Assembly: GCA_036674765.1 (NCBI GenBank)
Contig: JARVKI010000192.1
Location: 1 to 26,183, forward strand
Direction: 5' to 3'
DNA from: Seiridium cupressi
Lineage: Eukaryota; Ascomycota; Sordariomycetes; Amphisphaeriales; Sporocadaceae
DNA: 26,183 nucleotides
Positions within the stretch are counted from its first letter, which is position 1. Every line of letters begins with the position of its first letter. A program made the position numbers and the translations under genes. Below the pieces are notes generated by a model that was not told where the DNA came from, ran no database searches, and saw only the letters and a program-made list of their open reading frames with translations. Shown in pieces: positions 1-9,204 of this stretch.

Positions 1-76
<76 letters not shown>
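1..76. repeat. poly-T homopolymer at window edge
   Basis: The first 76 bases are uninterrupted T. This could be the poly(A) tail of a retroposed element read on the minus strand, or an assembly artefact at a contig end. No retroelement coding sequence is visible in the adjacent 2 kb, so neither origin can be supported further from the sequence. Confidence 0.9.
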
Positions 77-77
<1 letters not shown>

Positions 78-2228
78 GAAACCGCAGAGATAACTAACGA
101 CACAAACAATACCTATCATAACAATTTGGGACGCTAGGGAGCCCATACTTCGATGGATTCAGGGACGTGTAGCAGATTCTTGTTCATTATTGATTGTTAC
201 ATGGCCACGAAGCCACACCTGTAAAGGTTGACGGATCGCTCTTAAAGTCGTGGATCAGATCAAAGGTCAGCTCTGCCTAAGGACCCGAAGGAAGGCATCG
301 AGTGGATGGTAGTGTGAATAACCCCCAAGCAGATCAAAGACGGTAAATTCGATCTGAAGGTCCTGATGGGAGACCCGGAAGGGAAATTGACAGCCTTGAG
401 CCATCCTGTCGCGATGATTCTTGGCCTTGAGAGGAACACAGGGAAAGGACGCTTTTCTGTCAGAGCAACTTCATGAATGTGGCTTGCGTATGCTAAGAGT
501 CGCTTCTGTCTAGTTTCTTCCGGCGTATATTGCTTTTTTCTAGTTGGAAGAGGCGAATATTAATCAAGTTGTGGGCATACCGCTTCTACTAATGTTACCC
601 CAGATGAACCCATTGGGAATTTGTGTAATCAATAGTTCTTCTTAATTCTTAACTAGAAAAGCCCGGTTCAATAATGCATAGCGGAGCATTAAATTATAAT
701 CAGCTAACATGGAAAATCAACTAATTTTCAGTTAAATCAAGTTCAATACATCAACCTTCCGGCACACTTCTAAGGGTAAATAGTCATGTGTGGGTTTACA
801 CTCCTTAGTCTCAAGGGTTTATAAAACAGTGGTCTAACTACCGCGTTTACTCCCGAGAAGAAGACTCCGTATATTACCGCCCGATGTAATAAACTTCTGC
901 CACCTTCCATGTTTATAGGATATAATCCAGGCGAGGGTAGAGTCGCATCATGCTTTATAAAAGCCCCAGCCTGCTTGATGTGGACTTTTAATTGTGGATA
1001 CGCGTGCATAAACGGACAAGTTGACAGCCTGAGACTAAGCTTCTTTGTGCATCATGGGCAGCGTTCAAGACCTTCACCGAAAACCTGCTTAATGTCATGG
1101 GCTGCCCCGTGAAACGGATGGTCAGTGCTGTCAGGGATGGCAGGGTTCAGCAGGGCGACGCGGCCTGCATCCACATAAAACAGCTGGGAACACATTCAGC
1201 CTTGACCCTGAAATAAAACGTGATTCGTGACACTTAACATGTCGTTCAATCAGGTTCATCGTACTGTGTCCGCACACAATATTAATTACTTCTATGTAAA
1301 GTTGGAAGAACCCATAATAGAATGCCGATTGGGCAAGTTGCTCAAGGTGGAGGACCAATGCTCATGACTTGTGCATTTTTCGTCCGACATTTTAGCTATT
1401 GTAATAACTTCTGGTTAGCACTTTGGGACATCCAGGATTTGGCATCAGAGTGGGGTGCCTTGGTCGTACAATTGAGGCGGTCGGAAAGACAAGGCTGGAG
1501 TCATGTCATCAATATCGGGCTTTCTTGCTACAATGTAGTGTAGGTCTCGGGAGCGCCGCCGCCTCAACTATGCGGAACATATATTGCAGTTTAAGTTGCG
1601 TGTAGCATTACTTCGATGGCTCTCGGCATTGCCTTTACCAATCGCTTCCTCAGGGCGAGCCCAGAGGCCCTTTTCTGTTCTTCCGATTGGCTCGTCCGTA
1701 GATGCTCCAAGAGGCCCTTTTACTTTATTAGAACTCTGAACGTGGGATGCAGCAGCTAAAAGATTATTTGCACATTGAGGCCATTTTCTTGCCTACATCG
1801 CTGGGGGCGCAGACCAACTCAAAACATGTTTGGCTGCAGATGATTGTCGGGCGTTGGCCTTGCGCCCCTTTCTTTGGCGCTAATCCTGCCGGCACTTCGC
1901 CTGTAGCGTATGAGGGCTGTCAACGTTCCCAATGGCATGGTATGCCTTGGTCGCAGCCTGAGTACCCACCACATTGAGGCCATTTATACAAGCTCTGGTT
2001 GGACAGCTACTGAGTTTGCCTCCTACGGCGCACTTAGTGGTACTACTATCGGGCGTTCAATGTACTTATCCCTGTGTTCATATCTGGCTGGTGTAAATTT
2101 TCAATATATAATCGTTCCCGCTTTTCCCTCCTCCCTCTTCCATTCTGTGTAGTACTCACTTCCGTAATCATGCGATTAAAATACACAATCACTTCCTCGA
2201 CACTCCTTAGGTGCTTTGATGCTTTAGC
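77..2228. other. gene-poor stretch, no supported gene
   Basis: I see no reading frame with recognisable protein character here. The open frames are short (80 codons or less), overlap on both strands and lack domain-like composition. The part from about 1440 to 2060 contains short dispersed direct repeats (listed separately) and may be an old, mutated repeat. The last 70 bases lie just beyond the stop codon of the minus-strand zinc-finger gene and probably hold its 3' untranslated region. Confidence 0.6.
1456..1985. repeat. short dispersed direct repeats
   Basis: Several exact words recur. CACATTGAGGCCATTT is at 1771-1786 and 1970-1985, AGAGGCCCTTTT at 1663-1674 and 1710-1721, and TGCCTTGGTCG at 1456-1466 and 1943-1953. 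Each copy of the last word is followed a little later by ATTGAGG. The shared order suggests degenerate copies of one longer unit, but I could not define unit boundaries by eye. Confidence 0.5.
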
Positions 2229-3199
2229 TTAAACGACCCGCTTCGGTGGCCGACCACGAGGCTTTGATCCACAATTGACGAGATGATCAACCATTTGATC
2301 AGACTCGCTCTCTAGTCTTCCACAGTGACAGACAAAGAAACTTGGCCGCTTCTTTTCCTTACAATTTCTGATATGTCGGCGGAAGTTGTCTTTCCTCGTG
2401 CATGCAGTAAGACAGGAACACTGGTACTGAATTTCGGTGCGATGAACACTTTGCTGGTGTCGTTGCAGGTCTTTCTTCAGTCCAAAAGCACTCTCACAGC
2501 CAACGTTGTCGCAAGTGAACGGCTTTCGGTCCAAAGCTTTTGATCTCCCACAGCTTTTTCATACTCTTGTTAGCCAATAATGCACATAAAAATGGGTGAG
2601 GTTCCACAAACCCAGGAAGAAAGCTTGTAGGTACAATGAACCTCGAAACCGGCGTAACGGGCAGTTTCTGGGTGTTACCTGCCACACTCTGGCCTTGATT
2701 GTCGTAAATAGCCCCTTCCTGGTTTGGGCTGGCCTGTGAGGGCTGGGTTGAACGTGGGTCAGTCGCGCCACTGGCTTGATAAAAGTCTTGCGAGACGTTG
2801 AACATTTGACTGCCTCCATACAAGTCGGCTCCCCAATGGTCAATAGGGAGGGCATCCGCCTGAAAACTCATTGCACTTGTGCCAAAGTCGCCCTGGGTCA
2901 GTACCTGTCGACCCTGTACACAGAATTGTGGGTAATTAATGATCTCTGGTTGCACTCTCGATAAGAGGGCGGTCTTGAATCGCCGGCCTAGTGACCGCGA
3001 AAGGGCATTCCGGAAGCATGTCGCCAAATTCTTTCCCAGTAACTTCGAGCCCTATGTCTCCTAATTGGAGCTGGGAGATATTACGATCCTCATTGATAAG
3101 ATGGGCCATGGAGTCGTCATTGCTTGGTGGTAATTCCTCATCCCGAAACCCAAGATCCCAGTCTAGTTGATGCGCCCAAATTTGGCGCGAGTAATCCAT
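2229..3199 (-). CDS. C2H2 zinc-finger protein with AT-hook-like tail
   Basis: Probable DNA-binding transcription factor of about 250 residues in three exons. The start is the ATG at 3199 (protein begins MDYSRQIWAHQLDWDLG), giving an acidic N-terminus. The last intron is clear: GTTTGT at 2611, branch CTAAC at 2573-2569, AG at 2555-2554 (58 nt), and it joins the two frames exactly. The last exon holds one classical finger (C-x4-C-x12-H-x4-H, starting FTCDNVGC), then two Cys/His clusters ending HIRNC and HLVNC, then a basic RGRPPKR tail that resembles an AT-hook. The middle exon is rich in Q, S and P, as in activation regions. The first intron is uncertain: the frame must change between about 3085 and 2905, and several weak GT/AG pairs fit (for example 3084-2988). 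No stops interrupt the exons, so I treat it as a gene rather than a pseudogene. Its target is unknown. Confidence 0.7.
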
Positions 3200-3490
3200 G
3201 ATGACTGTAATCAAGTCTCTGCTTGTTGTGAATGAACCCTACTGAAATCGTCCGAGTCATTTGGCTTACAAAAAATAGTCAAAAGGCAAAAAGGCCGTCC
3301 GAGTGGCCTGCGGCAGTATATACGAATATGGCGCCTTATTTTTCTTCGTCTTGCTTGGCTCGATTGCTTTTATACATTTCAACATTTTACCCATGATTGG
3401 TTCGGATTGAAGGTGTAACCTTTCGGTACAGGGGCACACAGGGCTATCGTGGCAATATTGGATGTCTAAGCCCACACAACATAAAAGGAA

Positions 3491-3792
3491 ATGGCCTTCA
3501 GTAATACCAGACTTCAGCAAGTTCTTCAATCACGGTTGAGTGATATGGCCTCAAACCACGCAATTGTGAATGCCATCTTCCGCCCATCTCCCTCTGCTTC
3601 CGCATTGCCGAGGGTAAGGCTTGGTGGTAACACACAAATGATAGGCCTAAACAACTGGCCTCACAGAGCCCTATTGCAGAAACGCCTTACCCAGACTTAA
3701 TTTGCCTTGTCAAGTCCTGGCATCCCCCTGTCTTCCTTGCGCATACTTGTCACGGACTGAGTGCTGCCCTCCAATATGGGTTATATTGGTGA
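3491..3792 (+). CDS. possible small spliced gene, 82 codons
   Basis: An ATG at 3491 opens 41 codons (protein begins MAFSNTRLQQVLQSRLSDM). An intron-like segment follows at 3614-3666 (53 nt), with donor GTAAGG, branch-like CCTAAAC and acceptor CACAG. Splicing keeps the frame for 41 more codons to TGA at 3790-3792. I do not recognise the product. The intron signals are good but the protein is short and has no motif. It could be the 5' remnant of a longer decayed gene, since open sequence in other frames continues to about 4049. Confidence 0.3.
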
Positions 3793-5259
3793 AGATTATC
3801 AAGGTGAGGAGGTTGCGTTCTGCAAGCTCTCACCGATGGCTTTATGTACTGCTAGCTAGTGCCACTAGCCACGCACGTGACGTGGCTGGGTTGTGGCTCC
3901 TGCAGCTGCAACCACAACTGAAGACCAGGACCGTCACAATACTGTACCTTTCGTACACAAGCGAGAAGTCAGATCACGTAGATATATGTGTGTCACCGCC
4001 CATGACACTGCCTCTTGTCGTTTATTGGCTGCAGGGTCCTAACCCCTAAAATTGTTTACCCCCTCTTGAAGATCCAATCTTTCTGATCAGTGGCTCCAGC
4101 CTATCGTTAAATAATTTTGGCCAGGCTGGAGATTAAAAAATATGACTTGAAAACTTCAGAGTTAACAGAAAAGATTTAGGACCTTTTATCGCCATGGGCA
4201 ATCAACCATGGAAAAGTTGTCTGGATTCTAGTCAGTTCCGATCTCCGACCGATAGTTTGCTCATTTCCCTTCGAGTCTTATTACATCAATGCCTGAATCT
4301 ACTTGCTATTTTAACACCCCCCTCCAGCCGAGCTAGGGGAAGAACAATGGGTGGGAGTGAGCCAGAGACCGCGGAAATGTCGAGAGAATTGTCACTAAGT
4401 ATCAGAATATCAGAGACGTCGACCTACCGTCTTATGACTGATATGAAACAACCCAAAGGCTAATACGAAACAGAAATTGTTGATGCAAGTGATGTATATA
4501 CCAGCTAATCTGACAGTGTCGATATCACTCTATAATACAAATCCTATTTCTATAGACCCATAGTATATTTTTCGGAAGGGTCGCAATTTCGAACGACTCG
4601 GTAAAATCAAAAGATTCGTTCACTAATCACTGGATTTCGACTGGTTGAACCACTTGACGTGACAGCAATGAAATATGTCCATCTTGCGGGCGGACGCAGA
4701 TGTGAATAGGATAGCTCTTGGCTGCTATAAAAGCCGTTAGGCCAGGAGCAGAACGAAGGCCTGTTTGGAATTGGTAGATAAGCAGAACAGGTGAAGGTAA
4801 GGCATATCACTGGTTAAAAATTAAATTCAATAGATAAAAAGATGATATTATGCATCCGGTAGAGCACAACTCTGGCCAGATCTGGGTAGAGGTCGCAAGT
4901 TGAACTGACCAGACTGGCTAGAACATGTCTAAGGAGTACCCACCGATGAGCACAGCCAATATCGCGGGCGAGTTTTAGATGAATAAGATTTTCTCTAAAA
5001 GCCTTAAAGCTAAAAACGATACCGGCGAACCAAGAACTTCGTTTGGTAGTCTTGGAAATGCCATATATCCCGTTTAGGAAGCAGTCATGCTACACGAAGG
5101 CGTTGAGAACCAAATGCCCAGATGCACCTGCGTGCAGAGTAGTTTAGTGCAATTACGGTTTCAGGCCCTGTGATTTGAGGAAACTGTAACATGTTGATCC
5201 GACGAACGGAAAAACACCCGAACTAAAACCTTCTCTTCTCTTTTCCGCCATTGCCCAAA
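3793..5259. other. intergenic, no supported gene
   Basis: Nothing here reads as a convincing gene. Open frames are at most about 115 codons and have no domain-like pattern. The stretch includes AT-rich parts (about 4080-4160 and 4480-4620) and a tRNA-like relic at about 4855-4912, listed separately. The last few hundred bases would be the promoter of the deacetylase pseudogene. Confidence 0.5.
4855..4912 (+). other. tRNA-like relic
   Basis: The bases GGTAGAGCAC resemble a tRNA D-arm. About 24 bases downstream AGGTCGCAAGTTGAAC resembles a variable loop plus T-arm (usual AGGTCGCAAGTTCGAAC, here with one base missing). The spacing is too long for a normal anticodon arm and I cannot fold a proper acceptor stem, so it is not a functional tRNA. 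A tRNA pseudogene, a SINE head or chance are all possible. Confidence 0.2.
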
Positions 5260-6135
5260 ATACCAACCAGGACCGTCAAGTTCTGTCAAGCTTTATTGCT
5301 CGTTTCCGCCGCGCAGTCCACATGCTGTTCCGATGGACTGGAAGCTAGACAGTATGACTCGGAATGTGAGTGAGTGACTCATCCTTCCCAAGAAATATTC
5401 CATAAATCCGATTACGAGCTAAACGATATGCAGGAAGGGCCCTTCAGGCCCCCGACGTGGTAGTCAACCGCCCAGACATCGGCACAGGTCCTTACGCCCA
5501 ATGTATCTACTCATGCAACAGACCCGGTGAAATAGCCCTCACGTTTGAAGACGGACCGCTCGAATATACACGGAGTGTTGTTGAGCATCTGCGAGGCTTA
5601 AAGTGCACATTCTTCGTGGTACCGCAAGATCTACGACAAGGCTACGCGCCACCCGGATCTGATCCGCTCAATGCACAGCCGCGGCCACCAGATTACCTCA
5701 CATCCTTGGACGCAGCTCAACATGGACAAGGTTGGTAAGTAGGTCTACATCTGCCAGATGCTGGACAACGAGAAGGCGCTCGCACAGGTCCTGGACACCA
5801 TGCCGACCTACATGCGGCGGCCGTTCGGATCATTCTCCGAAGAGCTCTTGAAGGAGATTGGGAACATCGGGTATCATATCGCGCACTGGAGCATCGGCAC
5901 CAAAGACTTCGAACATGACACCGAATCCCAATACCGTGTATCTATCAAGAGGTTCGATAAGGACTTGGAGGCTGGTGGCGCGGTGGCTCTGACCCATGAC
6001 ACCAAGTTCTATACGGCGGACAAGCTGTTGCCTCACATGATCGCGTAGCTAAAGCGGCGAGGGCTCGAGGGCGTCACGTTTGGCGAGTGGCTGGGTGATC
6101 CGAAGGAGAATTGGTATCGCGAGGTGAAGAACTAA
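5260..6135 (+). pseudogene. polysaccharide (chitin) deacetylase pseudogene, NodB domain
   Basis: Remnant of a secreted carbohydrate esterase family 4 protein; intact relatives remove N-acetyl groups from chitin. A leader-like segment (5260-5320, ending ALLLVSAAQ) lacks an ATG: codon ATA stands where a start would fit. An intron with GTGAGT (5366 or 5370), GCTAAAC and GCAG ends at 5433. The domain then follows: motif 1 reads TFEDGP instead of TFDDGP (catalytic-base Asp changed to Glu). Motif 2 reads SHPWTQ where SHxxxH is usual, so one metal-binding His is replaced by Gln. Motif 3 is MRRPFGS, motif 4 is IGTKD where D-x-x-D is usual, and motif 5 is LTH. There is a +1 frame change near 5640-5660, and in-frame TAG codons lie at 5740-5742 and 6046-6048, both explainable as CAG to TAG. 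Reading past the second stop gives the normal C-terminus (TFGEWLGDP) to TAA at 6133-6135. It is clearly non-functional as written. Confidence 0.88.
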
Positions 6136-6685
6136 GCGCAAGCGCTGGAAGCGGAGTGCTGTGGTTTGTGAATCCGGTCCACTAATTTAGCTTGCTAAAG
6201 TTCACGGAAGAGGGGACTCTGCACTTAAGAGTAGATGCATGGGTCGCAGTAGAGATGACAGAGTATCAAATTGCATTAATACTTCCTGCTCGGCAATTAA
6301 CAATGGTTGTCGCATTATCAGTGCCGACGAGGGCGCATAGAACTCTCAACGGCCGACCGTCTACTACATTGCCGTCCTGCAGCACGGGCTTATCGGCTAG
6401 TATGGCTGACGCCGCCCGTTACCATGAATCCAAGACATGACGTGAAGATCATATAGGTATCGAGTCTGAAACTGCATTGCCAGCTTTGACTGGAAACCCA
6501 AGAACACTGGTACGCCGTCAGCATTTTTCTGCATCAGCGCTGCCGGTGCAGCAGCGCCTGTATCCATCCCCATCCCGGGGTGGGGACAACTCACTCTTTC
6601 CCGGTGTCAGTCGCGCAGCAACAGCACAGCAAAGAAGCGGGCCAGCAGACGATCTGTATGCAAGTTGTGACTCAACCGTCAGTCT
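6136..6685. other. intergenic, no supported gene
   Basis: This stretch lies between the end of the deacetylase pseudogene and the stop codon of the minus-strand cysteine-rich gene. The open frames (up to about 84 codons) overlap on both strands and show no motif. The right part probably includes the 3' untranslated region of the cysteine-rich gene. Confidence 0.5.
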
Positions 6686-6951
6686 TCATTCCCATGATGA
6701 GAAGCGCAGAACCAAACAAAATTGTGGATAAACAATCTGCTCATGTACGGAAACGGAGTTCCTAGCATCAGGTAGAGAGAAAGACAACGTACAGCCACGG
6801 CGACAGTGGTGAAGAAGTCCAGCGTGGGCCCCACGACCTTGCAGTGGCAGGGATTCTGGTCCGTCCCGCACTGGAAGCACACTACGGGCACCGGTAGGCA
6901 GTCCATTGCCTCGCAAGCGCTGCAACGAGGCCCGAAATGCGGCTTGTAGCA
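6686..6951 (-). CDS. small cysteine-rich protein, possible zinc binder
   Basis: A two-exon gene of 54 codons from the ATG at 6906, or at least 69 if coding extends up to a TGC at 6951. The sequence upstream of the ATG is clearly protein-like (CYKPHFGPRCSACEAMDC), but I find no ATG in front of it. The true start is therefore on an unseen exon or lost. Eight cysteines are spaced C-x8-C-x2-C-x4-C-x6-C-x2-C-x6-C-x1-C, two of them CxxC pairs, which suggests metal binding or disulfides. A hydrophobic end (FFTTVAVA) runs into the second exon. The intron is 6792-6737 (56 nt; GTACGT...CTGAT...GAGCAG), and exon 2 adds 16 residues to TGA at 6686. I do not recognise the family. The Cys pattern and clean splice make it more than chance. 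Confidence 0.55.
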
Positions 6952-7695
6952 GGCAGCTCGTGCCGATCAGCGCGGGAACACTCGGGAAGGCTCTCAGATT
7001 AGCGCGGAGCGGTGAGACGCCGACGTGATGTAGATGTGAAGATTGGGTAATGTGGGTATGGATTGTCGTCTTGCAGTTGTGTTGGGAATGCAGAATGGTG
7101 TTTTTCGTGAGCAAGTCATTTGCGGTGGTTTATGTGACATGGCGCCAGTGGTGGGCTGCATTCAGGGGCCGGTGTGCAGTGATGATGTCAATTGAGGGGC
7201 ATGTTTGCGCAACAATCACGACGCAACAGATAGCACGAAGTAGTGAGTTTGAATTGCTCCACGGCGACATGCACTATCACGGGTATCTCGGAGATTGCAT
7301 CGAAGTTGAACAACAATCGTGTGCGGGGAAAGAAAAGACGGTGGTGGTCGTCGTCTGGGTCAAGTAATTGACTGCTCTGGGGCGCTTACGCTGGCTGGCA
7401 CTTGTCTTGATCAATTGATTCACATTATCACACAATTTCATTTACGGAACTTGGCAAGAGAGATAAATGTGTAAATGGTCAGGAAAGACCAAATTGATGC
7501 AATTCATTTTTATGTCGTTGCTTCATATCTGCTGGTGATCTGCTTAAAGATCGAACCATAAAATGCCGTCTGTAACTTAGAAAAGCTATCAGAATCCATT
7601 CGCCAAACGCAATGCCATAAAACGCCATTCCAATCTATCCAAATCTATCTTTTGGTATCATTCTCGGTGCTTAAAGCAGAAATGTCATGCCCATC
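6952..7695. other. intergenic, between two minus-strand genes
   Basis: The left part is the upstream region of the cysteine-rich gene. The right part, up to 7695, is the 3' flank of the HAD hydrolase gene. A 105-codon plus-strand frame at 7050-7367 is very rich in V and W, has no motif and is probably not coding. I see no RNA gene. Confidence 0.5.
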
Positions 7696-9204
7696 TTACA
7701 CGACAGCGGCAGCTTCCGACTTGTCGCCGTGCAGGACAGGGTTAATGGTCTCGTCAAACTCCATCTTGAAGTCCTGGCCAAGCTCCTTGCGCAGAGCAGT
7801 TTGGACAGCCTCCAAAACGTTGGGGAAGACGCCAAAGTTGGCAGGGTTGTTCTCGTCGTTGTCACCACCCTGGAAGACACCAGTGCGGACCAAGCAAGTG
7901 TTCCAGCCGTACATGTTACCACCAACGATGTCGGAGGCGGGGTTGTCTCCGACCATGTAGATGTTCTCAGGCAGTCTCTCCTCGCCGTGGATCTGATCCA
8001 TCCACGAGGCCATGATCTCGTCGGCATACTTGTAGGTGGCCATCTCAGGCTTGCCGTAGACGACACGCTCGAGATCGGCACCAGTCAAAGCCTTGTACAT
8101 AGCCTCGAGGCCGATACGGAAGGTACCCTGTGACATACGGGGTGTCCAGTGCTCTGTCGGACACAGCATATCACCCTGGGAGAAGTAGATAGGGATTCTC
8201 TCGGCGACGGGGTCCGACGCGATCGTTCCCAGGCGGCCGTTCTTGCTGCGCAGCAGATCCATGATGATTTGCATATCAGTGGCATAGTCGCGGGAATCCG
8301 AGAAGACCAGGATAGCGTCGATGTTGCACTTGCTGAAGTCACGGGGCTTGGCCGAGGCCCTCTCCCAAGGCGAGAAGTGTCGGTAAGGAGCGATAGTTTC
8401 GTCCCATGCGACAATGTCGTTCGGCACGACAATGTCCTTGAAACCGTAGAGCTCAGCGACCTCGCGACACTTGAAGCCCTCTCCACCGACGACGAGAACA
8501 GTGTTGTAGTACTCGGACAGAGCACTCATGGGAGTGTGGGACTGGATGAACTGGTCCGTAGACACGGGGTTGCCCAGAATCTTTGACAACTGCTCGCAAC
8601 GGGCCTTCTCGGGCTTGCCGGAGCCGTTGGTGAGGAAAATGTGGGGAATCTTGATTCCGAGTTCGTTGTCCCCGTTGAGGATCTCGAGAGCGCGCTTGCC
8701 CTGGGGAATGAGACGGTCACCGTGGACCAGGACACCATCAATGTCAAAGGCAAAAGCCATGTTCTTGGCCTTCTTCACCTTGTCGGCTGACAAGTCTTGG
8801 ATCTGCGAAGCCAGCAGAGCGCGAGTAGGCTGGATCGGGGGCATGCCAGGGCGGACCGGCCGTCCTGTGTTAGGGCCATCCGGATAATGGACGGACGACA
8901 GACGGGACTGTCTCTTGGACCTGGGAATGGGCAGCGATGCGCCAAAGGAGTTGCGGGAGCTCCTTCGGTCCTTCATGGACGGCGAGACGCTCAGGTTGTG
9001 CATGTACTTGGAAGCTTCGGAGATAGAGTTCTTCGTGGCAGGGACCTCGATAGGGCCATCACCAGTGTCACCGGGAATGGGCAGGTTGCCTCCCAGGGCG
9101 TTGCTTCCCAGAGAGCCATGGTGGCCGTTGGTAGTCTCAGGCTTTAGAGAGGTAGGGCTGACAGGCGTGTCAACCGCGAGATCAGCATCGTCGTAGGTAG
9201 GCAT
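7696..9204 (-). CDS. HAD-superfamily class IIA hydrolase (YKR070W/CECR5-like)
   Basis: An intronless gene of 502 residues. The ATG at 9204 is chosen because codons further upstream in frame contain no ATG and the context is good (CTACAAGATG). The core has all HAD signatures: motif I FDIDGVL with D154 and D156, motif II FLTNGSG (T192), motif III YGKPE (K385), and motif IV VGDNPASD (D420, D425). The cap lies between motifs II and III, as in class IIA enzymes (the NagD and phosphoglycolate/glycerol-3-phosphate phosphatase class). Yeast YKR070W and human CECR5/HDHD5 are the relatives I would expect; their substrate is not settled. Fungal copies are sometimes labelled as phosphatidyl synthases, which the motifs do not support. 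Residues 1-140 are a low-complexity, Ser/Pro/Gly-rich extension with two LPIP boxes (about 41 and 91). A basic segment (about 95-101) could aid targeting, but no clear signal is seen. It diverges from the reductase gene at 10442. Confidence 0.95.
   Translation of the reverse strand: MPTYDDADLAVDTPVSPTSLKPETTNGHHGSLGSNALGGNLPIPGDTGDGPIEVPATKNSISEASKYMHNLSVSPSMKDRRSSRNSFGASLPIPRSKRQSRLSSVHYPDGPNTGRPVRPGMPPIQPTRALLASQIQDLSADKVKKAKNMAFAFDIDGVLVHGDRLIPQGKRALEILNGDNELGIKIPHIFLTNGSGKPEKARCEQLSKILGNPVSTDQFIQSHTPMSALSEYYNTVLVVGGEGFKCREVAELYGFKDIVVPNDIVAWDETIAPYRHFSPWERASAKPRDFSKCNIDAILVFSDSRDYATDMQIIMDLLRSKNGRLGTIASDPVAERIPIYFSQGDMLCPTEHWTPRMSQGTFRIGLEAMYKALTGADLERVVYGKPEMATYKYADEIMASWMDQIHGEERLPENIYMVGDNPASDIVGGNMYGWNTCLVRTGVFQGGDNDENNPANFGVFPNVLEAVQTALRKELGQDFKMEFDETINPVLHGDKSEAAAVV

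Noticed and set aside
5735..5757. A GTAAGT...CCAG segment in the deacetylase pseudogene that would remove the first TAG
   Set aside because: At 23 nt it is too short to be a functional intron; a mutated CAG codon is simpler.
7671..9196. Several long open frames on both strands overlapping the HAD gene (for example 7687-8133, 8149-8586 and 8797-9147 on the plus strand)
   Set aside because: They are antisense or off-frame shadows of a GC-rich coding gene with clear HAD motifs and show no motifs of their own.
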